In this document: piece by piece, positions 18,502-27,405 of the stretch
Layout of the letters: every line of letters begins with the position of its first letter
How positions within the stretch are numbered: the first letter of the stretch is position 1
Origin: an uncultured Clostridia bacterium
GTDB lineage: Bacteria > Bacillota > Clostridia > Christensenellales > Borkfalkiaceae
Assembly (NCBI GenBank): GCA_944372575.1
Contig: CALVZS010000003.1
Coordinates: 61,457-125,456 of the forward strand
DNA length: 64,000 bases
Direction of reading: 5' to 3'
Translations under genes and position numbers: made by a program
Notes under the pieces: model-generated
What the model saw: the letters and a program-made list of their open reading frames with translations, nothing else
Told to the model about the DNA's origin: nothing
Database searches by the model: none

Positions 18502-18530
18502 TTGCTTTTTTGCGCACATTGTGGTATAAT
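18502..18530 (+). promoter_or_regulatory. promoter of the sufC-sufB unit
   Basis: -35 TTGCTT (18502-18507), 17-nt spacer, -10 TATAAT (18525-18530). Confidence 0.7.
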
Positions 18531-18556
18531 GGCGCGCGAAACACGGAGTGATGATC

Positions 18557-19270
18557 ATGCTTGAATTGCAGCACATTAGTTTTTCTGCCGGAGACGGCGA
18601 TGCAAACAAAGAGATCCTTGATGATGTTTCGCTCACGGTCAGTGAGCGCTTCGTTGCGATCACGGGGCCGAACGGCAGCGGAAAGAGTACCCTTGCCAAA
18701 GTCATCGCGGGGATCCTGAAGCCCACGGAGGGGAAAATCCTCCTCGACGGCGAAGATATTACCGCGCTTTCCGTCACAGAGCGGGCGCACAGGGGCATTT
18801 CATATGCCTTTCAGCAGCCTGTCCGCTTCAAGGGGCTTACGGTAAAAGATCTTGTCTCCCTTGCGGCGGGCAGGAAGATCACGGTCAGCGAGGCGTGCAG
18901 CTACCTCTCCGAGGTGGGACTGTGCGCGCGCGATTATATCGACCGCGAAGTCAACGCCTCTCTCTCGGGCGGAGAACTCAAGCGCATCGAGATCGCCACG
19001 GTGCTTGCGCGCGGCACGCAGCTGTCCGTCTTTGACGAGCCGGAGGCGGGGATTGACCTGTGGAGCTTCCAGAATCTCATCTCGGTATTTGAGAAGATGC
19101 ACGCGCGCACGAACGGGAGCATCCTCATCATCTCCCATCAGGAGCGCATCCTCAACATTGCGGACAAGATCGTCGTCATTGCGGGCGGAAAGGTGACGAA
19201 ACAGGGAACGCGGGAGGAAGTGCTTCCCGGCCTGCTTGCGGGCAGGATCTGTCCCGCGCTGGAAAACTGA
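18557..19270 (+). CDS. sufC: SufC-type Fe-S assembly ATPase
   Basis: ABC-type ATPase of an Fe-S scaffold, 237 aa. Walker A GPNGSGKST (about residues 36-44), Q-loop AFQQPVRFKG, signature SLSGGELKR, Walker B LSVFDEPEAGID, and His in IISHQERIL. SufC proteins are soluble and drive conformational change of SufB/SufD rather than transport. The partner SufB/D-like gene follows 35 bp downstream. Three in-frame starts are close together (GTG 18548, ATG 18551, ATG 18557); 18557 has the best spacing from CGGAG. The residues match the short SufC of minimal SUF systems. No sufS, sufU or sufE is nearby. Confidence 0.9.
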   Translation: MLELQHISFSAGDGDANKEILDDVSLTVSERFVAITGPNGSGKSTLAKVIAGILKPTEGKILLDGEDITALSVTERAHRGISYAFQQPVRFKGLTVKDLVSLAAGRKITVSEACSYLSEVGLCARDYIDREVNASLSGGELKRIEIATVLARGTQLSVFDEPEAGIDLWSFQNLISVFEKMHARTNGSILIISHQERILNIADKIVVIAGGKVTKQGTREEVLPGLLAGRICPALEN

Positions 19271-19305
19271 GCGGGCGCCCGCACGATTTTCGTGGGAGGA
19301 ATTTT

Positions 19306-20226
19306 ATGGACGAACTTGAAAAAATGCTTTTGATGCAGATCGCTGATCTGCACAAGGTGCCGGACGGCGCCTATAATATCAGAAACAACGGGGAGGCGGA
19401 CGGGCGGCGGAGCACGCCCCACATCCGCATCGAATCGCGCAAGGACGGCAAGGCGGGGATCGATATCTTCATCTCCGGCAAGGCGCAGGGGGAGAGTGTA
19501 CACATTCCCGTCGTCATCACCAAGACGGATTACCGCGAGACGGTGTACAACGACTTCTATGTGGAGGACGGCGCGGACGTTCTGATCATTGCGGGCTGCG
19601 GCATCCACAACTGCGGGCAGGCGACGAGCGAGCACAGCGGCATCCATACCTTTCACGTCGGCAAAAACGCCAAGGTGAAGTATGTGGAAAAGCACTATGC
19701 TTCCGGGGACGGCAACGGCGAAAACGTCATGAACCCCACAACGGACATCCGCCTCGAAGAGGGGGCGCGGCTGGAAATGGAGACGACGCAGATCAAGGGC
19801 GTCGATTCCACCGTGCGTACCACGCGCGCCGGGCTTGCTGCCAATGCCGAGCTTGTCATCCGCGAAAAGATCTATACGCACGGGAAGCAGTTTGCCAAGA
19901 CGGATTTCTCCGTCGCGCTGGACGGCGAAAATGCGGGCGCGGATATCGTATCGCGTTCGGTTGCGGCGCAGTCCTCGCAGCAGGAGCTCTATCTCCGTAT
20001 CGACGGAAACAAAAAATGCCACGGCCACAGCGAGTGCGACGCCATCATCATGGATGACGCAAAGGTGCTCGCCATCCCCGCGCTGGCGGCGAACAACGTG
20101 GACGCCGAACTCATTCACGAGGCGGCGATCGGCAAGATCGCGGGAGAACAGCTCTTAAAGCTCATGACGCTCGGCCTCACCGAACAGGAGGCGGAAGAGC
20201 AGATCATCAAGGGGTTTCTCAGCTGA
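19306..20226 (+). CDS. SufB/SufD-family Fe-S scaffold protein (minimal SUF type)
   Basis: 306 aa, much shorter than canonical SufB (about 470) and consisting essentially of the right-handed beta-helix core: GCGIHNCGQATSEHSGIHTF, RLEEGARLEMETTQIKGV, and the C-terminal SufC-docking region (HEAAIGKIAGEQLLKLMTLGL). It ends with EEQIIKGFLS, the SufB/SufD ending. Such short SufB with SufC correspond to the two-component 'SUF-like minimal system' described for anaerobic lineages. Cysteines available for cluster assembly are in GCGIHNC and NKKCHGH-ECD. Ribosome site GGGAGGA, 5 nt before ATG. Operon partner: sufC. Whether it builds clusters alone here is unknown. Confidence 0.88.
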   Translation: MDELEKMLLMQIADLHKVPDGAYNIRNNGEADGRRSTPHIRIESRKDGKAGIDIFISGKAQGESVHIPVVITKTDYRETVYNDFYVEDGADVLIIAGCGIHNCGQATSEHSGIHTFHVGKNAKVKYVEKHYASGDGNGENVMNPTTDIRLEEGARLEMETTQIKGVDSTVRTTRAGLAANAELVIREKIYTHGKQFAKTDFSVALDGENAGADIVSRSVAAQSSQQELYLRIDGNKKCHGHSECDAIIMDDAKVLAIPALAANNVDAELIHEAAIGKIAGEQLLKLMTLGLTEQEAEEQIIKGFLS

Positions 20227-20254
20227 ACACCGCAAAAAACATATTTTTACGGGA

Positions 20255-20280
20255 GGGCGATGCAAAAATCGCCCTTTTTT
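20255..20280 (+). terminator. terminator of the sufCB unit
   Basis: GGGCGAT (20255-20261), 6-nt loop, ATCGCCC (20268-20274), T6. Confidence 0.88.
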
Positions 20281-20290
20281 CGCGGAAACT

Positions 20291-20336
20291 TTTTCAAGGC
20301 GGCCCAAAAAACGGGAATTTTTGACTGCCTTGAAAA
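20291..20336. repeat. inverted repeat upstream of the phosphoketolase promoter
   Basis: TTTTCAAGGC (20291-20300) and GCCTTGAAAA (20327-20336) form a perfect 10-bp stem with a 26-nt loop, followed by TTTT. It could be a second terminator or a regulator site; not decidable. Confidence 0.5.
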
Positions 20337-20363
20337 TTTTTGCATGATTTTTCCGTTCCGATA

Positions 20364-20392
20364 TTGACAACCCCTGCGCAATGGGATATAAT
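20364..20392 (+). promoter_or_regulatory. phosphoketolase promoter
   Basis: -35 TTGACA (20364-20369), 17-nt spacer, -10 TATAAT (20387-20392): full consensus. Confidence 0.9.
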
Positions 20393-20427
20393 GGAAATCG
20401 GTAAAAACTATATTTCAGGAGGAATCC

Positions 20428-22845
20428 ATGAGTAACGAAATCATTCCCGAAAAGAAGCCTTTGACGGAAGAATACCTCAAGAAGATGGATGCTTACTGGC
20501 GTGCCGCGAACTATCTTGCGGCGGCACAGCTGTATATGCTCAAGAATCCGCTTCTGCGCGAGCCGCTCACCCGCGATCAGGTTAAAAAGAAGATCGTCGG
20601 CCACTGGGGAACCGTCCCCGGGCAGAACTTCGTGTACGTCCACCTCAACCGCGTCATCAAGAAGTTCGATCTCGAAATGATCCTGCTCTCCGGCCCCGGC
20701 CACGGCGGGAACTTCTTCGTCGCAAACGCCTATCTTGAGGGAACGTACAGCGAAGTATATCCCAACGTCTCCGAGGACAAGGAGGGTATGACGCGGCTCT
20801 GCAAGCAGTTCTCCTTCCCCGGCGGTATTTCCTCGCACGTTGCTCCCGAGACGCCCGGCTCCATCAACGAGGGCGGCGAGCTCGGCTATTCTATTGCACA
20901 CGCCTACGGCGCCGTGTTTGACAATCCCGACCTGATTGCAGCGGTCATCGTCGGAGACGGCGAGGCGGAGACGGGGCCTTTGGCCACCGCATGGCATTCC
21001 AATAAATTCCTCAATCCCGTGACGGACGGCGCAGTGCTTCCCATCCTGCACCTCAACGGATTCAAGATCAACAATCCCACCGTCTTTGCGCGTATCTCCA
21101 AGGACGAGGTCAAGAGCTATTTCCACGGCTGCGGCTACAAGCCCTACTTCGTGGAGGGCGACGATCCGATGACGATGCACAAGAAGATGGCGGAGACGCT
21201 GGATAAGTGCATCAAGGAGATCAAGGAGATCCAGAGGAAGGCGCGTGAAGAGGGAAGCACCGAGCGTCCCTTCTGGCCGATGATCGTTTTGCGCACGCCC
21301 AAGGGCTGGACCGGCCCCAAGGTCGTGGACGGCAAGCACATCGAAGGCAGCTACCGTGCGCACCAGGTTCCCATCACGATGGAGAAGCCCGAGCATCTCG
21401 AATTGCTCAAGGAGTGGTTGCTCTCCTACAGGCCGGAGGAACTTTTCACCGAGGACTACAAATTAAAGCCCGAACTCAGGGCGCTTGCACCCACGGGAGA
21501 TCACCGCATCTCCGCCAATCCTCACGCCAACGGCGGCAAGCTGTTAAAGGATCTGCGGCTGCCCGATTTCACCAAGTACGGCGTCGAGATGGATGCGCCC
21601 GGCACGGTGAAGGCGCAGGACATGCTCGAACTCGGCAAATATATCCGTGACGTTTTGAAACTCAACGAGGAGAGCCGCAACTTCCGTATGTTCGGCCCCG
21701 ACGAGTCGATGTCCAACCGGATGTATGCCGCATTTGAAGTCTCTTCCCGTCCCTTCGAGGCAAAGATCTATGACAAGCCCGACCGCGAGGAGTGCGTATA
21801 TGTCGCGGATGACAATGTCGCCCCGCAGGGCCGCATCATGGACGCCTACCTCTCCGAGCATATGTGCGAAGGCTGGCTGGAGGGCTATATCCTCACGGGC
21901 CGCCACGGCTTCTTTGCCTCCTATGAGTCCTTCATCCGCATCGTGGACTCGATGGTCTCCCAGCACGCAAAGTGGCTGAAGGTCACCAACGAGCTGCCTT
22001 GGAGACAGGATATTTCTTCGCTGAACCTCATCCTGACGTCCAACGTATGGCAGCAGGATCACAACGGCTTCACGCACCAGGATCCCGGCTTCCTCGATCA
22101 CGTTACCTGCAAGAAGGCAGACGTCATCCGCTGCTATCTGCCGCCGGATACCAACTGCCTGCTCTCCTGCTTTGACCACTGCGTCAAGAGCAAGGGCTAT
22201 ATCAACGTCATCGTGGCGAGCAAGCACCCGACCTATCAGTGGCTGACGATGGATCAGGCGGTCAAGCACTGCACGCAGGGCATCGGTGTCTGGCCGTGGG
22301 CCTCCAATGACGCGGGTGAAGAGCCCGACCTCGTCATGGCGTGCTGCGGCGATACGCCCACGGTGGAGGCACTCGCGGCGACTACCATCCTGCGCGACTA
22401 TATGCCCGATCTCAAGATCCGTTTCGTCAACGTGGTCGACCTGATGAAGCTCGACTCGCACGAGAATCACCCGCACGGGCTGCGCGACGATGCGTTCGAT
22501 GCCATCTTTACGAAGGATAAGCCGGTCATCTTCGTGTATCACGGATATCCCAAGCTCATCCACGAACTCACCTATACCCGCCACAACCGCAACATCAAGG
22601 TGTTCGGATATATGGAGGAGGGGACGATCACGACGGGATTCGATATGCGCGTTCAGAACCATATCGACCGCTTCCACCTCGTCCGCGAGGCGATGATGAG
22701 CCTGCCGCAGCTGGGCAACAAGGGGACGTTCCTTGTGCAGATGATGAACGACAAGCTCGTCGAACACCGCAACTATATCGCGGAGTACGGCGAAGATCTG
22801 CCCGAGATCCAGAACTGGAAGTGGCATACGCCCGAGCAGAAGTAA
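20428..22845 (+). CDS. xpkA: xylulose-5-phosphate/fructose-6-phosphate phosphoketolase
   Basis: Thiamine-diphosphate enzyme that cleaves xylulose 5-phosphate with phosphate to acetyl phosphate and glyceraldehyde 3-phosphate. 805 aa, typical for the family. Motifs: [54 protein letters not shown], the diphosphate-binding [19 protein letters not shown], and [17 protein letters not shown] precedes the ATG. It is a single gene with its own strong promoter and terminator, placed just before the arabinose genes, whose product xylulose 5-phosphate is its substrate. Acetyl phosphate then yields ATP or acetyl-CoA for AdhE. Whether it also uses fructose 6-phosphate cannot be read from sequence. Confidence 0.96.
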   Translation: MSNEIIPEKKPLTEEYLKKMDAYWRAANYLAAAQLYMLKNPLLREPLTRDQVKKKIVGHWGTVPGQNFVYVHLNRVIKKFDLEMILLSGPGHGGNFFVANAYLEGTYSEVYPNVSEDKEGMTRLCKQFSFPGGISSHVAPETPGSINEGGELGYSIAHAYGAVFDNPDLIAAVIVGDGEAETGPLATAWHSNKFLNPVTDGAVLPILHLNGFKINNPTVFARISKDEVKSYFHGCGYKPYFVEGDDPMTMHKKMAETLDKCIKEIKEIQRKAREEGSTERPFWPMIVLRTPKGWTGPKVVDGKHIEGSYRAHQVPITMEKPEHLELLKEWLLSYRPEELFTEDYKLKPELRALAPTGDHRISANPHANGGKLLKDLRLPDFTKYGVEMDAPGTVKAQDMLELGKYIRDVLKLNEESRNFRMFGPDESMSNRMYAAFEVSSRPFEAKIYDKPDREECVYVADDNVAPQGRIMDAYLSEHMCEGWLEGYILTGRHGFFASYESFIRIVDSMVSQHAKWLKVTNELPWRQDISSLNLILTSNVWQQDHNGFTHQDPGFLDHVTCKKADVIRCYLPPDTNCLLSCFDHCVKSKGYINVIVASKHPTYQWLTMDQAVKHCTQGIGVWPWASNDAGEEPDLVMACCGDTPTVEALAATTILRDYMPDLKIRFVNVVDLMKLDSHENHPHGLRDDAFDAIFTKDKPVIFVYHGYPKLIHELTYTRHNRNIKVFGYMEEGTITTGFDMRVQNHIDRFHLVREAMMSLPQLGNKGTFLVQMMNDKLVEHRNYIAEYGEDLPEIQNWKWHTPEQK

Positions 22846-22875
22846 CAAGTCCGTGCGGCGTGCCGCAGGGAGCAG

Positions 22876-22906
22876 GAGCGCCCGCAGAAATGCGGGCGTT
22901 CTTTTC
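22876..22906 (+). terminator. phosphoketolase terminator
   Basis: CGCCCGCA (22879-22886), GAAA tetraloop, TGCGGGCG (22891-22898), then TTCTTTTC. Confidence 0.88.
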
Positions 22907-22968
22907 TCGGCGCACGGCCGTTCTGCAGAAAAAACTTACAATTTTGCGGAGTTTTTTCGCGTTTGCTA

Positions 22969-22997
22969 TTGAATTTTACGGCAATTTATTCTATAAT
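22969..22997 (+). promoter_or_regulatory. promoter of the arabinose catabolic operon
   Basis: -35 TTGAAT (22969-22974), 17-nt spacer, -10 TATAAT (22992-22997). No obvious operator palindrome beside it. Confidence 0.8.
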
Positions 22998-23035
22998 AGT
23001 TCTGTAGGAAAAAACAAAAACGATTGGGGGTAACT

Positions 23036-24634
23036 ATGCAGAATAACGCCAAAGCCTGCATCGAGAGCGGCCGCACCGCGCTCGGCATCGAATTCGGATC
23101 CACGCGTATTAAAGCGATCCTCGTGGATGAAAAGAACACGCCCATTGCATCGGGCAGCCATGAGTGGGAGAACCGCCACGATAACGGCATCTGGACGTAC
23201 ACGCTCGACGATATCCGTCTGGGCCTGCAGGACTGCTATGCGCAGCTCGCCGCGGACGTGAAGGCAAAGTACGATGTCCCGCTCACGACCGTCGGTGCGC
23301 TCGGCATCTCCGCCATGATGCACGGCTATATGGTCTTTGACAAGGACGACAAGCTGCTCGTTCCCTTCCGCACCTGGCGCAACAACACGGCTGCGGAGGC
23401 GGGGGACAAGCTCACTGAGCTGTTCAACTATCACATTCCCGCGCGCTGGTCGATCGCGCACCTCTATCAGGCGATCCTGAACGGGGAGACGCACGTCAGG
23501 GACATCGTGTTCCAGACGACGCTCGAGGGCTATGTCCACTGGATGCTCACGGGCAAGAAGATACTGGGCATCGGCGAGGCGTCCGGCATGTTCCCCGTCG
23601 ATCCCGCGACCAAGCAGTATGACAAGGTCATGCTCGAGAAGTTCAACAACCTCGTCGCGGGCAGGGTGCCGTTCAGGGTGGAGGACATCCTCCCCAAAAT
23701 CCTGCTTGCGGGCGAGGACGCGGGCGTTCTCACGAAGGAGGGCGCAAAGTTCCTTGATCCCACGGGGACATTGCAGCCCGGCGTGCCGCTCTGCCCGCCG
23801 GAGGGGGACGCGGGAACGGGCATGGTCGCCACCAACTCCATCAAGAAGCGCACGGGCAACGTCTCGGCCGGCACGTCCGTCTTTGCGATGATCGTGCTCG
23901 AGAAGATGCTCTCCAAGCCCTATCCCGAGATCGACCTCGTCACTACGCCGGTGGGCGACCTCGTCGGCATGGTGCATTGCAACAACTGCACGTCGGATAT
24001 CAACGGCTGGGTAAACATTTTCGGCGAATTTGCGCAGCTTGCGGGCGTGGAGATCCCCAAGTGGAAGCTCTACGACATGCTCTATTTTGAATCGGAGAAG
24101 GGAGACAAGGACTGCGGCGGGCTGCTCGCCTACAACTATGTGTCCAATGAACACGTCACCAAGGTGGACAAGGGCAGGCCGCTCTTCGTGCGCACGGCGG
24201 AGGGGAAATTCACCCTTGCCAATTTCATGCGTACGCACCTGTTCTCCGCGTTCGGCGCGCTCAAAGTGGGGTGCGACATCATGCTCAAGGAGGAGGGCGT
24301 CAAGCTCGACCGCATCACGGGCCACGGCGGACTGTTCAAGACGGAACGCGTCGGGCAGAGCTACCTGGCGGCTGCCATCAATGCGCCCGTCACTGTTATG
24401 AAAACGGCGGGCGAGGGCGGCGCATGGGGCATGGCGATCCTTGCCAACTACCTCGTCACCAAAAACGAGGGCGAATCGCTTGAGGAATACCTTGACGAGC
24501 GCGTGTTTGCCGGGCAGGAGGGGGTGACGCTTGCACCCGATCCCGCCGACGTCGCGGGCTTTGAGGAATTCAAAAAGCGCTATGTGGCGGGGCTGCCCAT
24601 CGTGCGCGAGGCGACCCGTTCGCTCAAGTATTAA
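23036..24634 (+). CDS. FGGY-family carbohydrate kinase, probable L-ribulokinase
   Basis: 532-aa sugar kinase with the actin-like ATPase fold: N-terminal [18 protein letters not shown] phosphate-binding loop, central [14 protein letters not shown] adenosine region, C-terminal [17 protein letters not shown] and GEGGAWGMA. The family (often labelled only 'ATPase' or xylulokinase in Clostridia) is not classical AraB. Because araD and araA follow directly, phosphorylation of L-ribulose (AraB role) is the natural assignment; xylulokinase activity is the alternative. ATG 23036 follows GGGGG; a TTG four codons upstream is less likely. First gene of the operon, 25 bp before araD. Confidence 0.85.
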   Translation: MQNNAKACIESGRTALGIEFGSTRIKAILVDEKNTPIASGSHEWENRHDNGIWTYTLDDIRLGLQDCYAQLAADVKAKYDVPLTTVGALGISAMMHGYMVFDKDDKLLVPFRTWRNNTAAEAGDKLTELFNYHIPARWSIAHLYQAILNGETHVRDIVFQTTLEGYVHWMLTGKKILGIGEASGMFPVDPATKQYDKVMLEKFNNLVAGRVPFRVEDILPKILLAGEDAGVLTKEGAKFLDPTGTLQPGVPLCPPEGDAGTGMVATNSIKKRTGNVSAGTSVFAMIVLEKMLSKPYPEIDLVTTPVGDLVGMVHCNNCTSDINGWVNIFGEFAQLAGVEIPKWKLYDMLYFESEKGDKDCGGLLAYNYVSNEHVTKVDKGRPLFVRTAEGKFTLANFMRTHLFSAFGALKVGCDIMLKEEGVKLDRITGHGGLFKTERVGQSYLAAAINAPVTVMKTAGEGGAWGMAILANYLVTKNEGESLEEYLDERVFAGQEGVTLAPDPADVAGFEEFKKRYVAGLPIVREATRSLKY

Positions 24635-24659
24635 ACGACATCGGGAGGAAGATAATACT

Positions 24660-25361
24660 ATGTTGGAAGCATTGAAGGAAAAAGTTCTGAAAGCAAATCT
24701 TGATCTGGTCAGGAACAAGCTGGTGCTCTTCACCTGGGGGAACGTCTCCGAGATCGACAGAGCGAGCGGCCTTGTCGTCATCAAGCCCTCGGGCGTCGAG
24801 TATGACGAGATGAAGGCAGAGGACATGGTGGTGGTCGATCTGAACGGCAAGGTGGTCGAAGGGGATCTTCGTCCCTCCTCGGATACGCCCACGCACATCG
24901 AATTTTACAAGGCGTTTCCCGATATCGGCGGTGTGACGCACACGCACTCCACGTTTGCAACTGCGTGGGCGCAGGCGGGGCGTGCCATTCCTTTCTACGG
25001 CACCACGCACGCCGACTACTTCTACGGCGACATTCCCTGCGCGCGCTCTCTGACCAAAGAGGAGATCGAAGGGGAGTATGAAAAGAACACGGGGCTTGCT
25101 ATTATCGAGACGTTCAGAAACGGCAATATTAAGCCGTTGGAAGTTCCCGGCGTACTCATCAAGAGCCACGGCGTGTTCTCCTTCGGCAAGGACGGCGACA
25201 ATGCGGTGTACAATGCCACGGTCATTGAGGAGGTCGCCAAGATGGCGTTCCTTACCGAGCATATCAACCCCGACGTCACCCGCGCCGACCAGTTCATGAT
25301 GGACAAGCACTATATGCGCAAGCACGGCAAGAATGCCTACTACGGACAGACAAAGAAGTAA
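24660..25361 (+). CDS. araD: L-ribulose-5-phosphate 4-epimerase
   Basis: 233 aa class II aldolase-family zinc enzyme converting L-ribulose 5-phosphate to D-xylulose 5-phosphate. Characteristic features: [23 protein letters not shown], the [15 protein letters not shown] stretch, zinc histidines in [16 protein letters not shown] and later [16 protein letters not shown] 24660 has GGGAGG upstream and matches family starts ([16 protein letters not shown]); the frame extends further upstream into araB without a plausible start. Its product feeds the phosphoketolase encoded upstream. Confidence 0.96.
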   Translation: MLEALKEKVLKANLDLVRNKLVLFTWGNVSEIDRASGLVVIKPSGVEYDEMKAEDMVVVDLNGKVVEGDLRPSSDTPTHIEFYKAFPDIGGVTHTHSTFATAWAQAGRAIPFYGTTHADYFYGDIPCARSLTKEEIEGEYEKNTGLAIIETFRNGNIKPLEVPGVLIKSHGVFSFGKDGDNAVYNATVIEEVAKMAFLTEHINPDVTRADQFMMDKHYMRKHGKNAYYGQTKK

Positions 25362-25381
25362 CAAACACGGGGACGCGTACT

Positions 25382-25558
25382 ATGATCGAAACGGAGGTCA
25401 TCGGCTATACGCCCGATCCGAATAAGCGTGCGGCGCGTATCGCGGCGCTCGCCAACGAACGTGAGAGCAGGGGAGATGTGCTCATCTCCGTGCTCTCTAC
25501 CCCAAACTGCGGGGCGATCCTTGTATTCCGCACTCCGGCGGCTCCGGAGAAATTATAA
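25382..25558 (+). CDS. small ORF between araD and araA (58 aa)
   Basis: ATG 25382 to TAA 25558. The protein starts MIETEVIGYTPDPNKRAAR and continues through IAALANERESRGDVLIS to a C-terminal FRTPAAPEKL. It has one cysteine and no membrane segment or known motif. A weak purine-rich site (GGGGA) lies about 9 nt upstream. Its position, same strand and tight fit between araD (20 bp) and araA (31 bp) suggest it may be translated with them. Codon use (GCG, ATC, CTC, CGT) resembles the neighbours. No family recognised; it could also be a decayed remnant. Confidence 0.45.
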   Translation: MIETEVIGYTPDPNKRAARIAALANERESRGDVLISVLSTPNCGAILVFRTPAAPEKL

Positions 25559-25589
25559 AAACATATTAAAAGGAATGAGGTAAACGATC

Positions 25590-27065
25590 ATGAAACAGCT
25601 CAAGAACATGAAGGATTACGTCGTGTACTGGCTCACCGGTTCGCAGACGCTCTACGGCGATGACGTGCTTGCACACGTTGCGCAGCACTCGGAGGAGATG
25701 GCAAACTACGTCAACGAGAGGATGCCCGTCACCGTTAAATATCTTACCACCTGCAAGTCCTCGGATGAAGTGGTCGAGGCGGTCAAGAAGGTCAACGCGG
25801 ACGACAACTGCATTGGCATCATCACCTGGTGTCACACCTTTTCGCCCGCAAAAATGTGGATCAAGGGGCTGAAGCTCCTGCAAAAGCCCATGTGCCACTT
25901 CGCCACGCAGTACAACGAAAAGCTGCCCTATGACACCATCGACATGGATTTCATGAACGAGAACCAGGCAGCGCACGGCGACAGGGAATTCGGCTATATC
26001 GTCACCCGCCTGCGCATGGACAACAAGGTGGTCGTCGGCTATTATAAGGACGAGGAGGCATTAAAGCAGCTCGCCTCCTGGTGCAAGGTCGCTGCGGGCT
26101 ATGCCTTCTCCAAGAATGTCAAGGTCTGCCGCTTCTCCGACAATATGCGCGACGTCGCCGTCACCGAGGGCGACAAGGTGGAGGCGCATATCGACCTCGG
26201 CTGGCAGGTGGACTACTATCCCATCGGCGATCTCGTCGACTATATCGAGCAGGTCACCGACAAGGAAGTGGACGCGCTCATGGCGGAGTACGACAAGAAG
26301 TACACGATGGCGACCAAGCGCATCGACGTCGTCAGGGAGCAGGCGAAGTATGAGATCGCCATTGACAAGTTCTGCGAGGAGAAGGGCGACTACATCGGTA
26401 TCGTCGATCACTTCGGCTCCCTTCACGGGCTCAATCAGCTGCCCGGGCTTGCCATCCAGGATCTGCAGAGCAAGGGATACGGCTTTGGCGCAGAGGGTGA
26501 CTGGAAGATCGCTGCGTTGGGCGCCGTCATGCAGTACATGGCGGGCGAGACCGGCACCGGCCTGATGGAGGACTACACCTATGACCTTGTGGACGGACTG
26601 TGCCTGGGCGCGCATATGCTGGAGGTCTCGCCTCAGTTTGCCGCAACCAAGCCGGAGATCCAGGTGCATCCGCTGGGGATCGGCGGCAAGTCCGATCCCG
26701 CGCGCCTCGTGTTTGAGGGCATTGCCGCACCCGAGGCGGTCGCCGTCTCCATGATCGACATGGGCGACCGTCTGCGCCTCATCGTGCAGAAGATCGAGCT
26801 TGTCAAGTACCCGCACAAGATGCCCAATCTTCCCGTGGGCGGCCTTATGTGGAAGTATCAGCCCAACTTTAAGGAGGGCGTTGCGGCATGGATCTACGCG
26901 GGCGGCGCACACCACACGGTCGTTTCCTCCAAGATCAGCGTGCAGGAGATGGTGGATCTTGGCAACATGTGGGGCATCGAGGTGGTCGTCATCGACGAGA
27001 ACACTAAGATCGAGGAGTTCAAAAAGCAGCTCATGTGGTCGGACGTCATCTGGAAGCGCAAATAA
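25590..27065 (+). CDS. araA: L-arabinose isomerase
   Basis: Manganese-dependent isomerase of L-arabinose to L-ribulose in the cytoplasm. 491 aa, the usual length. Typical N-terminal VYWLTGSQTLYGDDVL, the substrate region GIITWCHTFSPAKMWI, FATQYNEKLPYDTIDMDFMN, and metal-site glutamates in the GFGAEGDWKIAALGAVMQY and TYDLVDG(L)CLGAHMLEV segments, plus His in the C-terminal GGAHHTVVS. AAAAGGA precedes ATG. Third enzyme of the arabinose set; a terminator follows at once. Confidence 0.97.
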   Translation: MKQLKNMKDYVVYWLTGSQTLYGDDVLAHVAQHSEEMANYVNERMPVTVKYLTTCKSSDEVVEAVKKVNADDNCIGIITWCHTFSPAKMWIKGLKLLQKPMCHFATQYNEKLPYDTIDMDFMNENQAAHGDREFGYIVTRLRMDNKVVVGYYKDEEALKQLASWCKVAAGYAFSKNVKVCRFSDNMRDVAVTEGDKVEAHIDLGWQVDYYPIGDLVDYIEQVTDKEVDALMAEYDKKYTMATKRIDVVREQAKYEIAIDKFCEEKGDYIGIVDHFGSLHGLNQLPGLAIQDLQSKGYGFGAEGDWKIAALGAVMQYMAGETGTGLMEDYTYDLVDGLCLGAHMLEVSPQFAATKPEIQVHPLGIGGKSDPARLVFEGIAAPEAVAVSMIDMGDRLRLIVQKIELVKYPHKMPNLPVGGLMWKYQPNFKEGVAAWIYAGGAHHTVVSSKISVQEMVDLGNMWGIEVVVIDENTKIEEFKKQLMWSDVIWKRK

Positions 27066-27079
27066 ATCTTTGAAAGGAG

Positions 27080-27115
27080 CGGGGCGGCGCGATCGGGTGC
27101 CGTCCCGTATTTTTT
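27080..27115 (+). terminator. terminator of the arabinose operon
   Basis: CGGGGCGGC (27080-27088) pairs with GCCGTCCCG (27099-27107) through one G-U, 10-nt loop, then TATTTTTT. Confidence 0.85.
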
Positions 27116-27120
27116 GAAGA

Positions 27121-27403
27121 ATGATTTTTCTTCGCGATGTACGTTCGCAGGACATTCCCATCCTGCACAGCTGTCAATATCCTGACGTTTCAAGGGAGCG
27201 TGTTGCCGCATGGCTGTCCGAATGGGAGCGCAAGGAGTACTGCGGTCGCTATTTCGAGATGTTTGCGATCACAGACAGCCGTTAACATTCGCAGGGACAA
27301 TGCGGCGAGCATCGCACTGCATCAAAGGCTGAAGTTTGCGCATGTCAGGGAATACAGCAGTGCAGACGGAAGGGAAATGAACCTTTTTCAAAGGGGGCTA
27401 TAG
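27121..27403 (+). pseudogene. GNAT acetyltransferase remnant with internal deletion and frameshift
   Basis: The first frame (27121-27285, 54 codons) starts MIFLRDVRSQDIPILHSCQ and ends FAITDSR-stop, an acetyltransferase N-terminus. The second frame, open to 27403, ends with RRDNAASIALHQRLKFAHVR and EMNLFQRGL, the conserved acceptor-side C-terminus of GNAT N-acetyltransferases. The frames meet near 27272-27290. The middle of the enzyme, including the acetyl-CoA pyrophosphate loop (Q/RxxGxG/A), is missing, so roughly half the expected 150-160 residues are gone. Its stop codon lies 2 nt before the GH36 ATG, and the GH36 ribosome site sits within its last codons. Confidence 0.75.
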
Positions 27404-27405
27404 AA

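Noticed and set aside
22991..24898. Minus-strand open frame of 635 codons opposite the sugar kinase
   Set aside because: Antisense shadow; the plus strand has full kinase motifs and an operon context.
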